In this document: one piece after another, positions 32,001-40,540 of the stretch
Layout of the letters: each line of letters opens with the position of its first letter
Numbering within the stretch: position 1 is the stretch's first letter
Source: Glandiceps talaboti
Taxonomy: Eukaryota > Hemichordata > Enteropneusta > Spengelidae
DNA length: 64,000 nt
Assembly: GCF_964340395.1 (NCBI RefSeq)
Contig: NC_135559.1
Coordinates: forward strand, 10,066,259-10,130,258
Reading direction: 5' to 3'
Made by a program: the position numbers and the translations under genes
The notes under the pieces: model-generated
Database searches by the model: none
Seen by the model: the letters and a program-made list of their open reading frames with translations, nothing else
Told to the model about the DNA's origin: nothing

Positions 32001-35000
32001 CGATATCACTACATTACAGCATGCATAATCTGCATACGGTGAGATAAAGCTATTTTCGTACACACGATATCCGACGATGACAAAGTGCAGAAATTGAATA
32101 TTTTGACATGAAAATCACCCAAGTGTAATAATTGTAGAGATAGCAAGACACTTAAACGGTATTATTTTCAGGTGTAAAATAAATTATCAAGAAAACCATC
32201 CTTATTTTCCCGAAATAATAATTTTGAGTTCATAAGCATACCAGTTTTAAATTTTAATAAAGCCGTTTACGTATTCTTTGCTCGACATATAACGTTATGT
32301 TATTTTTATGTGTCACATAAATTAGTAATTATACCATGTCATGCTTTTTTTCACACAGTAATAATTTTGAGATTGTAAGCTTCAGTTTTCAATTGACATA
32401 GTAAGCATGTACTCTTTGCTCAACGTTATTGCTTTCAGTTTCAATTCATGGAATTTGTAAATACATTTTACCTCATGCTAGAGTGTCAAAATAGAACAAG
32501 AAGGCAGAATTCTTCTTCTAAGTTCCAGTACTTTTAATGTATTAACGTAAGAATAATGTGTGGAATGGAAGTCATGATATCAACCAAGAAATCTAATACT
32601 AAATACATGTAGTTGCTTATCTTAATGATTTTCCAGGTATTCACAATTACATGTATAACAATTTCTCTTATCAGAAAACCATGCACAGTATTTCTCTTTC
32701 TCAAGTATATACACTTGTCATAGAAACAGCTGCACCATGTGTGCCCTCTCTAAGCCAATTTGATGCACCACTGACGTACACAATTTCTAGTAATACACCA
32801 AAATTTGGTGTTCCCCAGGCCCTATCTCTTACTATATGGTGACTCACAAGAAATACCAGTTTTTCTCATTTTGATTGACAACAACAAAATTTGGCTATCT
32901 TTAGAGGGCACATTTGTGCTACACAATACATTTTATTTGTGCAAAATAACAGAAGTTTATGCTGGTAGAATTTTATTCACAAAAGAAATAGTCTAAAAAC
33001 ATAAACAAATGTCAACACAATTCAATAACCCGAGACTCAAATTTCAATAACACACAGGTGGTTATTTTAAAAGCAATCAATATTCTGCAGGCATATTCTT
33101 TGAAACTCATAATATGAATAATACGTTATTCATAAATTATTATTAATATTTTAAGAGTCATATGTAGTATTTGTGCAATGGTAACAATTTCTATTCTTAA
33201 TTAGTGAAATTATTTCATATTTCTATTGATTTTTGTTGCTTAGTAACCAAATACAAACAATAGCCCATACTTACCGGCTGGAGCATTGATCTCAACTAAA
33301 TAAAAGCCAGTCAAAAGAAATGATGAATTTATGATTCTCACTTGTAAGTAAATTTCAAGTGAAAGTTTTATATGATATTCTGCTTCAATAATCATTACAA
33401 TATTCAACTGAAATTTATACATATTAAGGCGTTCCTACATTGAGTATATCATTTATAACAATGTTGGTCACAGTTGACTACTTTTATGTTGTGTGAATAT
33501 TTTACACACTTCTCATTTTACATCTCCGTGACAACAAAATCCTATGTTAACCCCATAAACTTCCTTGTTACACATCCTCAGTAATGAATGTGATGATGGG
33601 TGAAAATTCAAATGCGCTATGCAGCATGGTTGAATTCACACATGTTCTACTAGGGTCCCATGCTATGAAAACTACCATGGATGCATGAACAAGTCATTGT
33701 TTCTTGCAGAAATAATGTCCTGACCCCCCCCCCCCATGTGAACTCTGGCCCTGCTGAAGTGGTAGAGTTTACCAACTCATTACCCATAACAAAACACTGG
33801 TAAGTAAACCTGGTAAAATGACTTCGAAACGCAGTTAGATTTTACCTACTAAAATACCACCCTTGGCAAAAGCACTGGTTGTACACTGCCCTGACCATAC
33901 AGTTCACTTGTACAGTTTTAAATACATAACATCACTGACCAGATGTTCACTTTGCTGGCCTACCACTACTACTACCAGCACAATTTTCTAAATGCCTTTC
34001 AGATAAGTTCACAACCCTTTGATCTTATTAATTTGATTGAATTTTTCAAAAAATTCAACATATTGCCAAAATATCTCAGACTGAATTAAAGCATATTTCT
34101 ATGCAATAATCAAGTTTTTACACAGACTGTCCTTGATATTTTATTTGCAAACATGGACTATAGTTATCCTTTTGAACAAGATCTCCAAATCCTGTAAAAA
34201 TCCTTAAAACTTGTACATGATTTTCAAATCTTCAAAAAACCTGATACATGAATTTCACAACCTGAAAATCTAAAAACATACACACTCTGAGTCTCAAAAT
34301 ATAAAAATTATCTTCCCAAGGCCCCCCCCAAAAAAGAGAACTGTTTCTGGTCAGGACATTTTGTCTACAGTGGTGCAATGATGCAAATTTTTTTTTCTTT
34401 AATTCTCACCAAACCTGTCAGTGTCACTAAATCTACTATTTCTGATAGTTACTGTTCTTTTTATTTAGTACTTTTGAGCAAGTGTGTATGTGGGGCAGAT
34501 GTCATTTGCTTGTTCATGACTGGCTTCTGCAGTTGTCTTCACTGAAGTATTGAGGGAGGGTTATATTTGCAGGATCTGCAGACTGCATGGGCAAGATAAA
34601 CACACAAAAAAGATCGTCGTGGGGGTATTTAAGTGATGCACGCGCTGACCAGAAACAATTTTTTGGCCTTATATCCCACACATACAACCCCCTGAAAACA
34701 AACATACTAAGATAATTCATATCCTGATAAAGCTTAAAAACAAATACCAATTCCTCACTGTCACACATGAAATTTACTTCCTATAAACCCAAAACTTGAT
34801 ATTGAAAATCCACATATGTGAGATGTACATCCTGAAAAGAGTCGAACACGGATTTCAAATCCACAATCACGTACAACTGTACAAGATACTACCACTCCTT
34901 CTGGTTGTCTAGTTACTAGTTCCTGTTCGTAAACATTCGTAAACATCAGTATTATGAATTATTAAGACAAGAAATACAATGTACATAAACTGTCTTTGCA

Positions 35001-38000
35001 ATTTCTATCAAAGTTGGTATTTTGTGTTTAGGCAAAATAGAAATTATGTGATTCCGGTAACCCAACTGACCCTAGTATAAGCTGTTAAACCCTAAATATT
35101 TTTTAAAACATTTAAAACAAAAAGAAAAGAAATTCTGTGTCTTCTTAACCTTCATGCATGTCCATTTTCTTTCAATGCCCAGTGATGTCTGTACATATTT
35201 CATCAAACTATCACAGAAGGGGTATTCTGATGGACATTTTGTTTGGTATTGGATTGAAGCAATATTTTTCAAAAATAAAAACAATTAAAAAAAAATCAAA
35301 TAAAATAAAAACCTACCCTACCTTAGCTCTGAGGCCATGTTATCGGAAACACAATAATTTTTTTCGCCTTAGCAGTAACGGACTACAAAAAGGGGTTTAA
35401 TTTCTGACTAGATTTGCACCTCAACAGTTTTCTATTAGAGTTTGACTGGATCCTCTTTCTGCCAGGGGTTATTTATTTCTACACAAATGATTTCAAATTA
35501 GGCACAAGAGAATAAACTTGAGTTGATATTTTCAGTGTTATCAGCTATCAAATAATTTTGGAAACTATTTACCAACGCCTATTACTGAGGATGAGTAAAC
35601 ATTTGAATTCCAACCCCAAATTTAGTTTCAGATGTTTAACACAGAAAATATTTAAAATGTTTGATGTAGAATTTAGAACTGATGTTATCACATTGAATAT
35701 AGTCATTACTGTGAATTTCAATGAAGTGAGTTGTACGTAGTCATCTGATGAGTGTAAACACCACAAACCAAATAGAGCACAGAACCCCCCCCCCCCCCCC
35801 TCCCCCATCAAGATATGCTCTCGTTGTTGAAAAGAGAGTTACACCTATACTTCTCCTCTGCAAACAACCATATCTGAAACAAGGAAGTACTGCAGTGAAA
35901 AATATTGAATACATCGAGAGCATGATAGATTTGTTTCTTTTTACCAACTGTGACAATATTACAGAGTAACACATAGTAGTTTGAACACTTGAATCGGTGA
36001 TACAAATATGGATCAAGTTAAAGGGTCTATTGACCCAATACACAAGACTCATACATTTGTAACTCCCCAGCTTGCTGACAAATATTTGGTCCAACCAAAA
36101 TGCACTTGTCCCCAGCTTGCTGACAAGTATTTGGTCCACCAAAATGCACTTGTCTTTCTGACATATTTTTTTTTACCTTGTTTAAACTATAAACTTTCAT
36201 TCTTTCCTCACACACAAATTTGGTGCAAGTTTAATACAGGGTCTAATTTTCATATGATGGCCACCAAAATGGACAGAAAACTTACTCTTCTCCTTTCAGA
36301 TGTGTATATAACTTGTAAGAGTTATTCACCCTCTTTGATGACGTAAGCATAAAGGCTATAACAGTAACACCAGTTACACACACCAAGTGAGTTATTACAA
36401 GTGGGTAAACAAAACACTTCTGATTTTGTGGTCACAAGTCATAAATATTAAACAGACTGACACACAATACTAGCTACACCTGGAGCAGGAAATAGGCGGA
36501 AATAAAAAAACTGTTTGTAAAGGCTACACAAATTCAGATTGAAAATCACTTTTTTTCACTTGGGAATTTTACTTTTGCTGGTATCAAATCTGACTGAAAT
36601 ATATTGTTATTTAACAGGGCTTAAAATCAGTAGTGGTCCAGGACACATACACTACTAAACATTGTATCTAAACTACCAAATTAGCAATAGTCCAGGACAC
36701 ATAGACTACTAAACATTGTATCTACACTACCAAATTAGCAGTAGTCCAGGACACATAGACTACTAAACATTGTACCTACACTACCAAATTAGCAGTAGTC
36801 CAGGACACAGACTACTAAACATTGTATCTAGACTACCAAATTAGCAGTAGTCTAGGACACATAGACTACTAAACATTGTATCTAGACTATCAAATTAGCA
36901 GTAGTCCAGGGTACATAGACTACTAAACATTGTATCTAGACTACCAAATTAGCAATAGTCCAGGACACATAGACTACTAAACATTGTATCTAGACTACCA
37001 AATTAGCAGTAGTCCAGGACACATAGACTACTAAACATTGTATCTAGACTACCAAATTAGCAGTAGTCCAGGACACATAGACTACTAAACATTGTATCTA
37101 GACTACCAAATTAGCAGCAGTCCAGGACACATAGACTACTAAACATTGTATCTAGACTACCAAATTAGCAGCAGTCCAGGACACATAGACTACTAAACAT
37201 TGTATCTAGACTACTAAATTTATAGGGTGGTAGTTTGTTAGAACAAATGGAAATCAATAGAACATTATAGTTCCAACACTTTATTTGACTAAATCTGACT
37301 AGCACAAAAGTTAAATTTAAGCCCAGAAATAAATTTGATGAGTAAAAACACAAGAGTTATTGAATTTGATAAAATGTAGACTTCTTTTTTTTGTTAAATT
37401 CTCTGAAATAAAACTTGTGCCATTATTTTTCATCAATCTTTGATCTGAATTCTTATATGTTACATCAAACATCGGATTAGACCTTCAAATGTGTCATGTT
37501 AGCTTAGAATCCAGGGCATTGGGGATTTTGAATTAAATAATGAATTCAAAACCCTCATTCGAATGGATCCAGGCTAGTGTCATGTCTAATCAGCCTGGCT
37601 TTCACTTCTTGAAGTGCTGGCTGATACAGTGATAGGGAAGCATGAGATGTCCTTTCTCTTAGACAAATGCTAAATAACTTCCTTACTACAGAAAACCCAA
37701 TCTAAAGAAGACACGTCGTATCTGAGATATAGACGCCATCTGTCACTGGATTTCCTACACCACCTAGCAGGCTTCCAAGAATCTTCAAACGGTAATATAC
37801 AATTTATATACTGTAAATCTGGAAATTTTTGCTGAAGGCTTATTTTCGCTAATTTTGCTGGAAAACAAAAAATTGCAAAAACTAAAATGCCTTCTTGCAC
37901 ATGAACACTATGTACCAGTCTGGTAATTAGAGAAATTTGGTCTTTTGAGAACTCGCTGAAGACTGTAAAAATTGCAAAATATTGTAGTGAAAATATCTGG

Positions 38001-38473
38001 GTTTATATTATATGACCCACAAGATTTACTAGTTTCCTGCAGTGCCACATGCTGACCCTAATTTTACAGACAGTGACAAACAATATAATTAATAGTCTGT
38101 CTGACCATATACAGGTAAAGATTACGCTGGGTTACACAATAAGTTTTAGAAAAGAGTGAATACTATGTGCTTGAATAGCTGAATACAGAAATGTTTTATC
38201 GCTGAGGAACAGAATGTCTTTCTGCACATTTCCGAACCTTAAACGTCATGCAGTGTTCTTGCTAAAAATTTGGGAACCTACGTAAGTGAAAATCTGGTAA
38301 ATTCTAGAGACAGATTTCCTTACCTTGGACTATAATTTTGGTGGAGACTTTTGCAGAAGACCAAGGGGGAAGTCAGGCAATTTAATACTATTTATCTAAA
38401 CTTACAAACCGTAACAAAAATCCTGATATTCATAAGACTATTATCAGATATAAAGGAATATGGCATACATTAC

Positions 38474-38507
<34 letters not shown>

Positions 38508-40540
38508 GTGTGTGCGTGTCTAGCCCTATTTACACATATTCATGACATCCCACATCACAACCTCACAGTTTCTACCTTGAGTAGGATGGTATTATGTGGT
38601 AAATGCTAAGAGAAGGCATACCCACATACGAGTTTCAGGTTCTCCCAAGGTTGCTGTGGAGTTGTGTAGTTTACTCTTGAAAAAATACACATACATTTAC
38701 ATAATTTCTTTTGTTATGCAAATGTTCCATTATTCTAATAGACTACAAAAATATATTCCTTGATCAGCTTTATCTTAATTTTATCTTTATTTCTTTATCT
38801 CTATAAGAAATTTGACGCGCCCACGCCACTGTTGCACACAATTTCTTGTGACTGCATCACCAAAATTTGGTGTTCCCTTATCTTTTACTATGTGGTGACT
38901 CGCAAGAAATGCCAGTTTTTATCATTTTGACTCACAATGTTCAATATTATTGGAGGGCACATTGTTCTTTATGGTGGACAGCACAACTCTGAGTTTCATA
39001 CGATCTCCGGCATAGACATTTTCAGGCTGTTTACACTTACAGCAACAGAATAAAATAGTCCATACACCCACAGACTTTTCTGTTCGAGTGTTACAAGTTT
39101 GTCAGTGTCCTTGATTTTCTCTATAGTTTAAGTTTATGATTTTACATATATTATAGTTGATAAATATACCTAACAAAGCTGCTCATCGTTTTCACATATA
39201 TTCAATCAGTGCCATGGCAACCAACATTTTTACCCTTTTGGCACAAATATCTTTTCTAGGCAGTTGAAGAGCACGCACACCCTAAAAATGTGATAAAATG
39301 CTAAGAGATTCAAAGTGCCTACATGCCAACACTTGAAATTTTTACTCTACCTGATTAGCATTCCTATTAGGTAAAATCTAACCCAGCAAGTAGGCTTGCC
39401 AAATAACTTACACAAGGCTTGGGTGGTCAAAGTTCATGGAGTTGACCACCTACAATATCTGGTGCTATGAAAAGCAAAAGTGGGTGTCTCGATGACAAAT
39501 AGTTACTTAATTATAATAGTACCATGCAAATTTGTGAACGTTGTAACCTGAACAGTGATTCTATCACAGGGGCCTATTTGAATCCAGCTAGTCAATGACC
39601 CCATGTAACTTTTAGTACACAAAACATCTCAGACATTCGCTATACAACAATAGAAACAGGTCGATTTACATAATTAATTATGTGACGGTGACCCCTAGTA
39701 AGGACATGCTTGAAGGTCATGACCATTCTTTCCACCAACCCAGTCAATCAATACCGGTATTATATATTTCAGGATGGCTGAGATTTTAAGAGACACAAAG
39801 TAAACCGTCTGACAAACAACAAAAGAGCGCCCAGAGATACTACGAGATAACAAGAGGCCATTGTTTGATATGGCTAGAGCGCGACAGAAAGGTGGACTTC
39901 AGTCTTGCCAGCGCCTATGTCGTGTATTTCAATGCATTGGGTAACTCCCCCTGTCATGTTTCGTGATCACGAGGGATTTTATCATGGATTCTCCATTGTC
40001 AATAAATACGGTAGTAAATATCAGTCAACATTTCGACAGCAAGTTTATGTCTTTGTTAAACTTAAACACCTTTCAGGCAGTCTTTTTACTGGGTAACCTA
40101 ATGAGTCAAAAAGAGACATTCGGGTCACGAAAAGTTCGCTGGTCTGAAGCAAGGCTAACCCAGCAGGTTCGCCACACTGGTCATGCATATTTTCACGAAC
40201 ATTTTGCAAGTCACCACCTACCATGTACCAATCACGATTTATTGTCACAACATGATATATATCAGGATAAGATAAGGCTAGTTCATGGCGATTGTATAAA
40301 AGATCGTCAAATAATACACAGGAATTAAAACGAAAGACACACGCACGGGACCAACACGCATGTCGTGAAAGGGTTGTGTGAAACTGTGTGGCTACCTTGG
40401 TTTCTTCGATGGCAATGGGACAGACACGTTGCAACGTGTTATTGAAAATTATTCCAAACTATGATTGATTTATAGTGAAACGATTTATACTTACCTAGAA
40501 AAGCGGACACAAAACACGCCAAGCTAACGAACAACTTCAT
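10530..40540 (-). CDS. LAMP1-like: three-domain LAMP1/LAMP2-type lysosome membrane glycoprotein, 11 exons, 622 aa
   Basis: Exons on the minus strand: 40495-40540, 20439-20548, 19161-19374, 18045-18215, 16552-16748, 15128-15341, 13517-13687, 12601-12782, 11799-12045, 10904-11074, 10530-10675. They total 1869 nt and stay in frame with consensus splice sites. The product has a signal peptide ([15 protein letters not shown] then VCTA), three luminal LAMP domains, a Thr/Pro hinge with three PAATTT repeats (about residues 188-210), a second Pro/Thr hinge (about 385-404), one membrane helix (586-610) and the tail [12 protein letters not shown]. Each domain has four cysteines: 32/72/146/184, 226/266/340/378, 415/456/540/578 (spacing 40 or 41, then 38), the LAMP two-loop pattern. 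[20 protein letters not shown] and the GYxxPhi tail are typical of LAMP1/2. Vertebrate LAMP1/2 have two domains and about 410 residues, so a third domain is unusual. Intron 1 is about 20 kb. COPS9 diverges from the shared promoter region. Expected role: heavily glycosylated lysosomal membrane protein. Confidence 0.92.
10904..11074 (-). CDS. LAMP1-like: three-domain LAMP exon 10 (end of domain 3)
   Basis: 171 nt, phase 1 to 1. Encodes [10 protein letters not shown] and [15 protein letters not shown]. The YKCD and IQPFAxDTxG forms are shared with the small LAMP gene and not with domains 1-2, so domain 3 looks like the ancestral membrane-proximal domain. Confidence 0.92.
11120..11266. mobile_element. 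short TTAA-flanked inverted-repeat element (piggyBac-like MITE)
   Basis: Bounded by TTAA at 11116-11119 and 11267-11270. Ends are aaggggaacaccacccc and the near-complement ending cactcccct, followed inward on both sides by ggaaataaag/ctttatttcc. Non-coding; in the intron between exons 9 and 10. Same family as the copies near 19432-20172, 48598-49028 and 57960-58075. Confidence 0.7.
11641..11701. repeat. (CA)n microsatellite
   Basis: Imperfect then perfect CA repeats in the intron between LAMP exons 9 and 10. Confidence 0.95.
11799..12045 (-). CDS. LAMP1-like: three-domain LAMP exon 9 (middle of domain 3)
   Basis: 247 nt, phase 0 to 1; 33 nt longer than its counterparts. Encodes [27 protein letters not shown] and [12 protein letters not shown]. 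Donor gttagt. Confidence 0.9.
12065..12440. repeat. trinucleotide-rich repeat with ~120-bp higher-order duplication
   Basis: ACT/GCT/GCA-type triplets (tactgctactgctgcaactg and variants). A longer block containing acacagtagctgcaactg occurs twice about 120 bp apart. It lies in the intron between LAMP exons 8 and 9 and creates spurious low-complexity reading frames on both strands. Confidence 0.85.
12601..12782 (-). CDS. LAMP1-like: three-domain LAMP exon 8 (hinge 2 and start of domain 3)
   Basis: 182 nt, phase 1 to 0. Starts ADHCAED (fourth Cys of domain 2), then a Thr/Pro hinge with alternating TP, then [19 protein letters not shown], the start of domain 3. Acceptor tgtttcag, donor gtatatt. 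Confidence 0.92.
12826..13400. repeat. (TG)n and (TATG)n microsatellite block
   Basis: A (TG)n run followed by more than 500 bp of TATG repeats with interspersed ACGT and an internal duplication (ctcacacatgtatg occurs twice, about 80 bp apart). Long reading frames here are not genes. In the intron between LAMP exons 7 and 8. Confidence 0.95.
13517..13687 (-). CDS. LAMP1-like: three-domain LAMP exon 7 (end of domain 2)
   Basis: 171 nt, phase 1 to 1. Encodes [10 protein letters not shown] and [14 protein letters not shown]; 23 of 57 residues match the domain 1 counterpart without gaps. The frame stays open far past the donor only because it runs into a (TATG)n microsatellite. Confidence 0.92.
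14006..14328. mobile_element. AGGCCT-ended inverted-repeat element, copy 1
   Basis: Starts aggcctaaaaaa then ttgtttggttctgg; its right end carries the complementary gtgtaactggaaccact. Internal sequence (ctgccgaccctaaac, agaaatagtggatgcg, taacacagagacca) matches copies at 42093-42484 and 61632-62005. Non-coding, 320-390 bp, in the intron between LAMP exons 6 and 7. Confidence 0.75.
14466..14483. repeat. poly-C tract
   Basis: About 18 consecutive C residues; length may be uncertain because such tracts are hard to sequence. Confidence 0.85.
15128..15341 (-). CDS. LAMP1-like: three-domain LAMP exon 6 (middle of domain 2)
   Basis: 214 nt, phase 0 to 1, same length as the domain 1 counterpart. 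Encodes [23 protein letters not shown] and KAHFPNA. Acceptor tatttcag, donor gtatata. Confidence 0.92.
16128..16527. repeat. 61-bp minisatellite, about 6.5 units
   Basis: Unit runs from taatgtatctcaacagtgc through ggctagacgagggctaggag to gactagttag. Six full copies and one partial differ by a few substitutions. The array ends about 25 bp from the donor of LAMP exon 5. Confidence 0.95.
16552..16748 (-). CDS. LAMP1-like: three-domain LAMP exon 5 (hinge 1 and start of domain 2)
   Basis: 197 nt, phase 1 to 0. Starts ASECEAD (fourth Cys of domain 1), then a hinge with three exact PAATTT units from an 18-bp tandem repeat, then [16 protein letters not shown], the start of domain 2. Likely O-glycosylated. 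A 61-bp array lies just past its donor. Confidence 0.92.
16977..17203. repeat. (CA)n/(ATAC)n microsatellite
   Basis: Two CA runs separated by GCACGC motifs, then ATAC repeats. It leads directly into the 43-bp minisatellite. Confidence 0.95.
17203..18044. repeat. 43-bp minisatellite carrying a 5' splice-site sequence, about 19.5 units
   Basis: Unit contains actgttaactttactactta, then cttagagttag and a ttcccacagcac block. On the gene strand most units contain gtaagtagtaaag, identical to the authentic donor of LAMP exon 4, which lies in the last (partial) unit. By hand about 17 of 20 units keep gtaagtag. Variants (aaaag, gtac and ccc forms) recur in the same order seven units apart. Confidence 0.93.
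18045..18215 (-). CDS. LAMP1-like: three-domain LAMP exon 4 (end of domain 1)
   Basis: 171 nt, phase 1 to 1. Encodes TSYQCNAD and [11 protein letters not shown], the family's third-cysteine and QAF signatures. Its donor (gtaagtagtaaag) is the first unit of the 43-bp minisatellite filling the following intron. Confidence 0.92.
18468..18498. repeat. poly-G tract
   Basis: About 31 G residues in the intron between LAMP exons 3 and 4. Could form a G-quadruplex or cause assembly error. The rest of that intron shows nothing recognisable. Confidence 0.85.
19161..19374 (-). CDS. LAMP1-like: three-domain LAMP exon 3 (middle of domain 1)
   Basis: 214 nt, phase 0 to 1. Encodes the SSC cysteine and the blocks [17 protein letters not shown] and DEAHFPDA. 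It aligns without gaps to the 214-nt exon of domain 2, with 28 of 71 residues identical by hand count. Confidence 0.92.
19432..20172. mobile_element. TTAA-type inverted-repeat element interrupted by a second element
   Basis: Left arm: aaggggagagttattccag, then tttgggttctggagagtcat. Right arm: the complement, ending tagagtggcattccccttt. Both ends sit in TTAA-like sequence. The right arm is split at 19950 by a 159-bp insert. Related to the element at 11120-11266. Confidence 0.75.
19951..20109. mobile_element. hAT-like MITE nested in another element
   Basis: Terminal repeats CAGTGTGCCCTCTAA and TTAGAGGGTACACAG. Perfect 8-bp target duplication actctcca at 19943-19950 and 20110-20117. The 8-bp duplication and CAGTG ends fit the hAT superfamily. 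The interior has tttcttgtgagtcaccacat and ggggaacaccaaatttt, shared with relatives near 32737-32915 and 38830-38965. Confidence 0.85.
20439..20548 (-). CDS. LAMP1-like: three-domain LAMP exon 2 (start of domain 1)
   Basis: 110 nt, phase 1 to 0. Encodes the signal peptide end, then [19 protein letters not shown], the opening strand and first Cys of domain 1, and several N-x-T sequons. Donor gtaagac, acceptor ttactctag. Confidence 0.9.
20760..21905. repeat. 52-bp minisatellite, about 22 units
   Basis: Unit contains gagctgtcggttggacaag, agggctatttaaatgaacca and atgacaccccatg. The first and last few units are more diverged than the centre, as expected for an array homogenised from the middle. 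It starts about 210 bp upstream of LAMP exon 2. Confidence 0.95.
22033..22265. repeat. (CAGA)n microsatellite blocks
   Basis: Two CAGA runs flanking CA-rich sequence. Confidence 0.9.
22690..22760 (+). repeat. possible tRNA-derived SINE head
   Basis: tggtgactgagtggt resembles a pol III A box and gggtttgaaccttcc resembles a B box, about 35 bp apart as in a tRNA promoter. The flanks do not fold as an intact tRNA. I see no clear tail, so this is a weak call. Confidence 0.35.
22862..23063. repeat. (CA)n/(GCAC)n microsatellite
   Basis: Two long CA tracts around a CGCA-rich centre; reading frames here are artefacts. Confidence 0.96.
24356..24462. repeat. interspersed repeat, copy 1 (second copy at 60105-60207)
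   Basis: Shares tcaaagtccctcaatcagca and gttgttcatccaatcagtga with 60105-60207 in the same orientation. Family unknown. Confidence 0.75.
24690..24960. repeat. interspersed repeat with aataataat and tatatagcgc motif
   Basis: Begins with AAT triplets then tttttatatagcgctttccc, a motif often seen at the start of short repeats in marine invertebrate genomes. On the minus strand tagctcagttccc and gtttgaatccc (around 24930-24980) resemble pol III boxes. Tentative. Confidence 0.4.
27131..27525. mobile_element. long-TIR foldback element, copy 1
   Basis: Arms of well over 100 bp pair imperfectly. Left: gacatcagacc, gtaaacaaatgaattggatt, cacttggcacagtatg. Right: the complement, ending gtctgatgtc. A second, interrupted copy lies at about 44610-45756. 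No coding capacity. Confidence 0.8.
27791..29048. mobile_element. pogo/Tigger-like DNA transposon derivative, 1258 bp
   Basis: Left end cagtagaccctcgctaactc and right end gagttagcgagggcccactg are inverted repeats, flanked by TA at 27789-27790 and 29049-29050. A second subterminal motif, cgcgacttagcgagg/ccgcgacttaccgagg, occurs near both ends. CAGT ends with TA duplication fit the Tc1/mariner pogo group. I found no transposase-like reading frame, so it is probably non-autonomous. Confidence 0.82.
29578..29700. repeat. ~120-bp inverted repeat (hairpin)
   Basis: ctagttcctgatgatcatgt and gattttacac pair with gtgtaaaatc and acatggtcgtcaggaactag around a loop near 29640. Possibly a small foldback element. 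Confidence 0.8.
31545..31818. repeat. two-copy direct repeat, ~142-bp period
   Basis: gacgcccgttattatgacat through gaggtataaagtgtgtcatt occurs twice in tandem with a few differences. Confidence 0.85.
32737..32915. mobile_element. hAT-like MITE, TGTGCCCTCT family, copy 2
   Basis: Ends tgtgccctctctaag and tttagagggcaca; the interior accaaaatttggtgttcccc and ggtgactcacaagaaatacc match the copy at 19951-20109. A related piece lies at 38830-38965. Confidence 0.7.
33275..33295 (-). CDS. LAMP1-like: possible 21-nt in-frame microexon in LAMP intron 1
   Basis: On the minus strand a pyrimidine-rich tract ending ttttatttag precedes 21 nt, followed by a strong donor gtaagtat. The piece is phase 1 to 1 and would add VEINAPA after the signal peptide core without breaking the frame. 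Without it the signal peptide is cleaner, so it may be alternative or chance. Confidence 0.25.
34318..34671. mobile_element. AAGGCC-ended inverted-repeat element, copy 1
   Basis: Left end has aagg followed by gagaactgtttctggtcagg; right end has ctgaccagaaacaattttttggcctt. The interior (tgtcatttgcttgttcatga, agtctgcag-like) matches 49948-50289 in reverse orientation. Non-coding. Confidence 0.75.
35025..35396. mobile_element. diverged AGGCCT-family relative
   Basis: Left end gattccggtaacccaactga and right end ggccatgttatcggaaacac are inverted repeats resembling the ends of the elements at 42093-42484 and 61632-62005. The interior is strongly diverged. Confidence 0.5.
36064..36150. repeat. two-copy ~46-bp direct repeat
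   Basis: ccccagcttgctgacaa, tatttggtcca and aatgcacttgtc occur twice in succession. Confidence 0.8.
36620..37225. repeat. ~54-bp minisatellite, about 11 units
   Basis: Unit contains gtagtccaggacacatagac, tactaaacattgtatctag and actaccaaattagca. Units are nearly identical. Confidence 0.95.
37809..38007. mobile_element. MITE with TACTGTAAA..TTTTCGCT-type ends, copy 1
   Basis: Left end tactgtaaatctggaaattt; right end gtgaaaatatctgggtttata is its approximate complement. The interior (gtacatgaacac-like, accagtctggtaattag, gaactcgctgaagactgtaa) matches 54833-55114. Confidence 0.75.
38477..38508. repeat. (TCTG)n microsatellite
   Basis: About seven CTGT units in LAMP intron 1. Confidence 0.9.
40495..40540 (-). 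CDS. LAMP1-like: three-domain LAMP exon 1 (start codon, signal peptide)
   Basis: 46 nt encoding [15 protein letters not shown] plus one base, with a strong donor gtaagtat. It begins like the small LAMP gene (MKLLNFA...). Joining in phase 1 to the exon ending at 20548 gives a clean signal peptide finishing LVCTA. The join spans about 20 kb and is inferred from phase and the need for a signal peptide. Confidence 0.8.

Larger units (their letters stand above)
20549..40494. other. LAMP1-like: ~20-kb first intron of the three-domain LAMP gene
   Basis: No convincing gene found inside. It holds two large minisatellites, several microsatellites, a pogo-like element, other MITEs, a hairpin and one in-frame 21-nt exon candidate (33275-33295). 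Stretches not listed separately (about 25.2-27.1, 29.8-31.5, 39.0-40.4 kb) are AT-rich with no feature I can support. Long first introns often hold enhancers, but nothing here identifies one. Confidence 0.7.

Noticed and set aside
35741-36142. 133-codon frame on the minus strand
   Set aside because: It crosses a poly-C tract and a short duplicated block; no domain and no splice-supported partner exons.
39963-40434. Overlapping 121- and 129-codon frames on opposite strands
   Set aside because: They lie in LAMP intron 1 next to the promoter. Neither shows a recognisable domain, and each looks like the shadow of the other in unusually stop-poor sequence.
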